From: Rotaria macrura
Lineage: Eukaryota; Rotifera; Eurotatoria; Philodinida; Philodinidae
Reading direction: 5' to 3'
NCBI GenBank assembly: GCA_900239685.1
Contig: OENT01000130.1
Coordinates: forward strand, 124,001-188,000
Length of the DNA: 64,000 bases
Shown here: positions 60,810 through 64,000 of the stretch, one piece after another
Numbering within the stretch: position 1 is the first letter of the stretch
How the letters are laid out: each line of letters begins with the position of its first letter
The notes under the pieces: generated by a model
What the model was told of the DNA's origin: nothing
Databases searched by the model: none
The model's input: the letters and a program-made list of their open reading frames with translations, nothing else
Translations under genes and position numbers: made by a program

Positions 60810-61811
60810 TCAAGTGATTGTTTGAGGTGCTACGATGTTTCTTCTTGTAATGTTTAATGTTTGTTCTCCCAGTAATGTACAAAAAATAAATTTTATCTTT
60901 CGATACCCACGCCAAAGAACATTATTAAGCTTTGTTTTATAATCAGGCAATGACCATAAAATCAGAAACGGACATAGTATGATAACATAATGTGATAGAA
61001 ACTCTTCGTATACTTCAAAAGTGATACCGGAATCATATGGTACGCAACAACTTTGAATAAGTTCAACAATTGTTAATGGAATATAGAGAAATAAATAGAG
61101 ACTGGCAAGCGATAGTAATTGTATTGTCATCTTGCGATGCTTTCGCCATTGTAAATTGTGATGCAAACGATGTTTTTTTACAAGTACCCGTAAGACAAGA
61201 GAAACACAGAAAAAGATAATGCATATAGTCGGACAAATATCATTAAAAATCATGTCCCATATGTTAATTATACGTGTGTGGTAATAACAGAGTGGATGAC
61301 CACACAGTAATAGATTGTAGTTGAAAGTGTTTTGACATGGTGGGAAAAGAATAGTTGCTCCATGAAATAAAATGCAATAGAGAGCAAGTGCGACTATAGG
61401 ATAATAATGTACGAGTAAGCGTCGCTTAGGTGTCGATAAACATTGATGATGAAATATCAGTATATATCGTTGAATCGAAGCTGCAGCAACAAGAAAAGTT
61501 GATAGAGTGAAAAGCATTTCATCTGCAAATGTCCAAAATAGACAAAAGCCTGGTGTAGCTAGTGACACATAACTCAAATGGTAATAACTAAGTAATAATG
61601 GAATGTCGAAGACTAGATAGATGATATTATTTAATAGAAGTACAATTAATATATGATTTTGAAGTACACTACGTAGAATTCGATCAGTAAGTAAATGATA
61701 CAGTATGAAAATAGAACAAATTACTGATGGCACTAAAGGTATTAAAGTTAACCAAAATCGAATTGGATACGGAATTAAGAAATCTGGAAGTTGAAACTCA
61801 TTATATTGCAT
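60810..61811 (-). CDS. Rhodopsin-like 7TM receptor, single exon
   Basis: An intronless minus-strand gene of 333 residues with seven hydrophobic helices, the first being about residues 18-41. The helix-3 end reads AAASIQRYILIFH, so the DRY/ERY motif is QRY. A Cys before helix 3 (PGFCLFWTF) can pair with the Cys-containing second extracellular loop (CGHPLCYYH). Helix 6 contains LYLFLYIPLTIVEL with a conserved-type Pro. Helix 7 is HYVIILCPFLILWSLPDYK, with no NPxxY but a Pro and Leu-rich end. It is not closely related to the receptors at 21.9 and 28.8 kb: different length, no intron and different motifs. It belongs to another of the divergent bdelloid class A families. The tail has a basic helix-8-like stretch. 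Ligand unknown; appears intact. Confidence 0.85.
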   Translation of the reverse strand: MQYNEFQLPDFLIPYPIRFWLTLIPLVPSVICSIFILYHLLTDRILRSVLQNHILIVLLLNNIIYLVFDIPLLLSYYHLSYVSLATPGFCLFWTFADEMLFTLSTFLVAAASIQRYILIFHHQCLSTPKRRLLVHYYPIVALALYCILFHGATILFPPCQNTFNYNLLLCGHPLCYYHTRIINIWDMIFNDICPTICIIFFCVSLVLRVLVKKHRLHHNLQWRKHRKMTIQLLSLASLYLFLYIPLTIVELIQSCCVPYDSGITFEVYEEFLSHYVIILCPFLILWSLPDYKTKLNNVLWRGYRKIKFIFCTLLGEQTLNITRRNIVAPQTIT

Positions 61812-63851
61812 AATTGCTTTTTTTACTTTTCTTGTGATACTTTGACAAAGAATATTCTATGAATGTATCTTGTAGAAATAATTAACATACTGCATATGAT
61901 AAGTGAATATAGAATGATGAAGAGGGAAAAATTGACTAGTCCTATGTTATCAAATAGAATATGTTTTCAGTGAGTTCACGGGTTTTTCTTTCTTCTTCTT
62001 GCAGAACACAATACATTGAAGATTTTGAGAAATAATCGTTGAATGATACTAATGGATGTTGCATTTACAAGGTGTCTACTGCTGTGCAAGCGTACAGGAA
62101 TGACATTATGTCCTAATGTGAATATTTCCGGGCGTCGCCCATTGAATTTCATTGACTATATAGATAATTAATCAATTCAACTACTGCAGTCATCAGTATC
62201 AGGCTTTGTTTTTCTTTCTTTTGGATTCAGTAATCTATAATAGTTGCCTTAAAACGAGTTTTTCAATTCCGATTAATATGATAGCTACAAGAGGCTTCAT
62301 CGATGCACTTTTATGACTATGATAGATGAACTTTTCTACTCAAGGTCACATTTTAATCATGTTTGGAAAGAATATAGGCATGAAGGAAGCGTTGAGATTA
62401 TATTCGTCAAAATTATCTATCAACTTTAACACATTGGAATGCCTTCTTATTTCAGCATCAATATTAAACATTAGTTTTTCTCGTATTAATCATTCGTATG
62501 TCATAGATAGGATAGTTCAAATTTTTTTCTATAAAAGCTGAAATCTAAAAAAGATAGGACATTTTCCATTGACTTGGAACATTAATATTTAAGCATCCGA
62601 AATAAATACTTTGTGTAACTTTTATTAGTTTTGTCGTATTGCTTCTATGCTCGATGAAAAAGCTTCTACACATAATTCTATCAAACTTCTGAGCAACTCA
62701 TAACCAGGTTCGAAGTTCACTGTCTCGTGACAGTTCGATCAATGTCTAAAAAATGTTATTTTTTTCTTTTCTAAAATCTTCCTATAGCGAAGGAATCAAA
62801 TTCAACATATTACTGCTAATCAGGTTGCATTTCTGAAAAGATTATAGAAATAGCGTACCTTAAGAATGATATTACCCTGCAAAAAATAAGAGTTTATGAT
62901 GTTGCAACGGGCCGTGAATCGTTTTTCTATATCAAAAATCGTTTTCAGCATTTAATATTCTGTGGATTGTTTTTAAATTGTGCGTGTATGTTATGGCCTT
63001 TCTCGAAAGCCACATCGGCATCCATCTACACCATTCCCAGTTGTCGAAATTTTGCTTTTCAACGTTTTCCTACTTTCTACAGATAGTACTCTCAGATTTT
63101 GAAAAGATCTGAGAGAATATCAATAGCATTCAACATCCAGTAAAGTACGGAAAGTTGAAATATACTCTTATGAAGTAGGTCATAGATTATTTATACATGA
63201 CCGATCGATGCTTTGTTTCTTTTATAAATCTTCTTGAAAAGAAAATGTCACTCACAAGAAAAACGTAAAAATTAGATGTAGTAATAATAGATGGAAGTTT
63301 TTATATTTGCATACTTTTTAGATGTATTCAGATTATTATTAGTGTGTTATTTTCTTTCTCAGTTGACCAAATACAATGACTAGTAGTTAACATGATATTT
63401 ACACTCACTTTCTGATATCTATGACAAACAAGCATATATGTAATTAATGTGTCAACTCATAGTGTTTCTAAAATATATGATTATAATCAAGAAATAAACA
63501 GTTATTTAACAGGCAATAAAAAATATAGAGAAATATTCTCTAATGAGATCAGTATTCTTTTTCTTTCGTAGTCTACCACCAAAACGTACCCTTTCCATGA
63601 AATCTAACATCATTCCAGCGTCTGCTATCTTTTTTGATCTGAATGTATTAAACACACGAGATTGCTTAAATAAAAACAACGATATGTATATCTATGTCAT
63701 TTTATATATCTGAATCAAGAAATTTCGTGTACGTTCGTAGTATCATCTGTTCGGCTAAAGGATAAGAATAGTACATGATATTTATTGTATTGTACTTAAC
63801 TGAACAAAAAGTAAAGTGCACATATGCCAACGCTAGCTAGATCCATGTCAG
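61812..63851. other. Intergenic, weak open frames
   Basis: A plus frame at 62326-62541 begins with a true ATG but has no domain. At about 63556-63710 a plus frame follows an acceptor-like CTTTCGTAG and could be a decayed or missed exon of the gene at the right edge. Nothing else is recognised. Confidence 0.4.
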
Positions 63852-64000
63852 TTGCAGCTGAGACCTTTTGAACGTATTTGGGATCGTATTGACAACTCGC
63901 TGCTGGATTGTTATTCATTTCCTACTGAACCAATTAAAATTCCGAATGATACCTATCATGTTATTAACAATATTGGTTTCATAGAAACTAGAATTGGTTG
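63852..64000 (+). CDS. Partial coding exon running off the right edge
   Basis: A plus frame is open from at least 63852 to the window end and has a coding look: LQLRPFERIWDRIDNSLLD, then FPTEPIKIPNDTYHVINN. Balanced codons and a mix of aromatic and charged residues set it apart from nearby chance frames. It has no initial ATG in frame and a TAG closes it about 30 bases upstream, so it probably starts after an acceptor (CAG at 63849-63851) whose pyrimidine tract is poor. I do not recognise the family; more sequence to the right is needed to name it. Confidence 0.45.
   Translation, partial: MQLRPFERIWDRIDNSLLDCYSFPTEPIKIPNDTYHVINNIGFIETRIG

Noticed and set aside
1..64000. tRNA, rRNA, CRISPR, bacterial operon or telomeric (TGTGGG) arrays
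   Set aside because: Looked for by eye on both strands; no B-box-like tRNA promoters in proper spacing, no telomere repeat runs, no spaced direct repeats.

Overview
The window looks like nuclear DNA from a bdelloid rotifer, most like the AT-rich, gene-sparse Rotaria type. This call rests on gene families and architecture, since no rRNA or barcode gene is present. The DNA is strongly AT-rich. Most introns are short (52-78 nt, GT-AG), and several genes have a TATA box 40-100 bp before the ATG. The content (divergent rhodopsin-like GPCRs, F-box proteins, 3CxxC zinc-ribbon proteins, FLYWCH fragments, B-box pseudogenes, small secreted proteins and a Ginger-like transposon) is the mix seen in large bdelloid families. 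There is no operon logic; genes are scattered on both strands.

Layout: 1-7.1 kb has no gene I can support. 7.17-8.03 kb holds two head-to-head fragments of a broken B-box/coiled-coil (TRIM-like) gene. 10.1-11.2 kb is an intact two-exon secreted metallophosphoesterase. 14.5-15.2 kb is a three-exon secreted Pro/Asn/Gln-rich protein. 19.9-20.7 kb is a large foldback (inverted-repeat) element. 21.9-22.9 kb and 28.8-29.8 kb are paralogous two-exon GPCRs in the same orientation, with a 1.38-kb hAT-like non-autonomous transposon (23.2-24.6 kb) between them. 35.3-35.7 kb is a secreted Ser/Asp-repeat protein, and 39.1-39.8 kb a Tyr-rich protein of unknown role. 40.8-41.1 kb is an unusual CpG- and palindrome-rich islet. 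42.1-42.4 kb is a FLYWCH zinc-finger remnant. 43.8-45.0 kb is a three-exon F-box gene. 47.05-48.4 kb encodes a signal-anchored protein with distant DUF3293-like features, and 49.3-49.7 kb a secreted protein with two eight-cysteine modules. 53.6-56.0 kb is a degraded Ginger-like integrase transposon with 88-bp TIRs and TATA target duplications, containing a 140-base N gap. 57.16-57.77 kb is a 3CxxC (RTP-like) zinc-ribbon gene. 60.8-61.8 kb is a third, single-exon GPCR on the minus strand. A coding exon begins at the right edge.

The clearest functional theme is membrane sensing: three GPCRs plus a member of the 3CxxC family, whose vertebrate RTP relatives help chemosensory GPCRs reach the cell surface. 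That link is inference. About eleven genes are well supported; the rest is non-coding or decayed mobile-element DNA.
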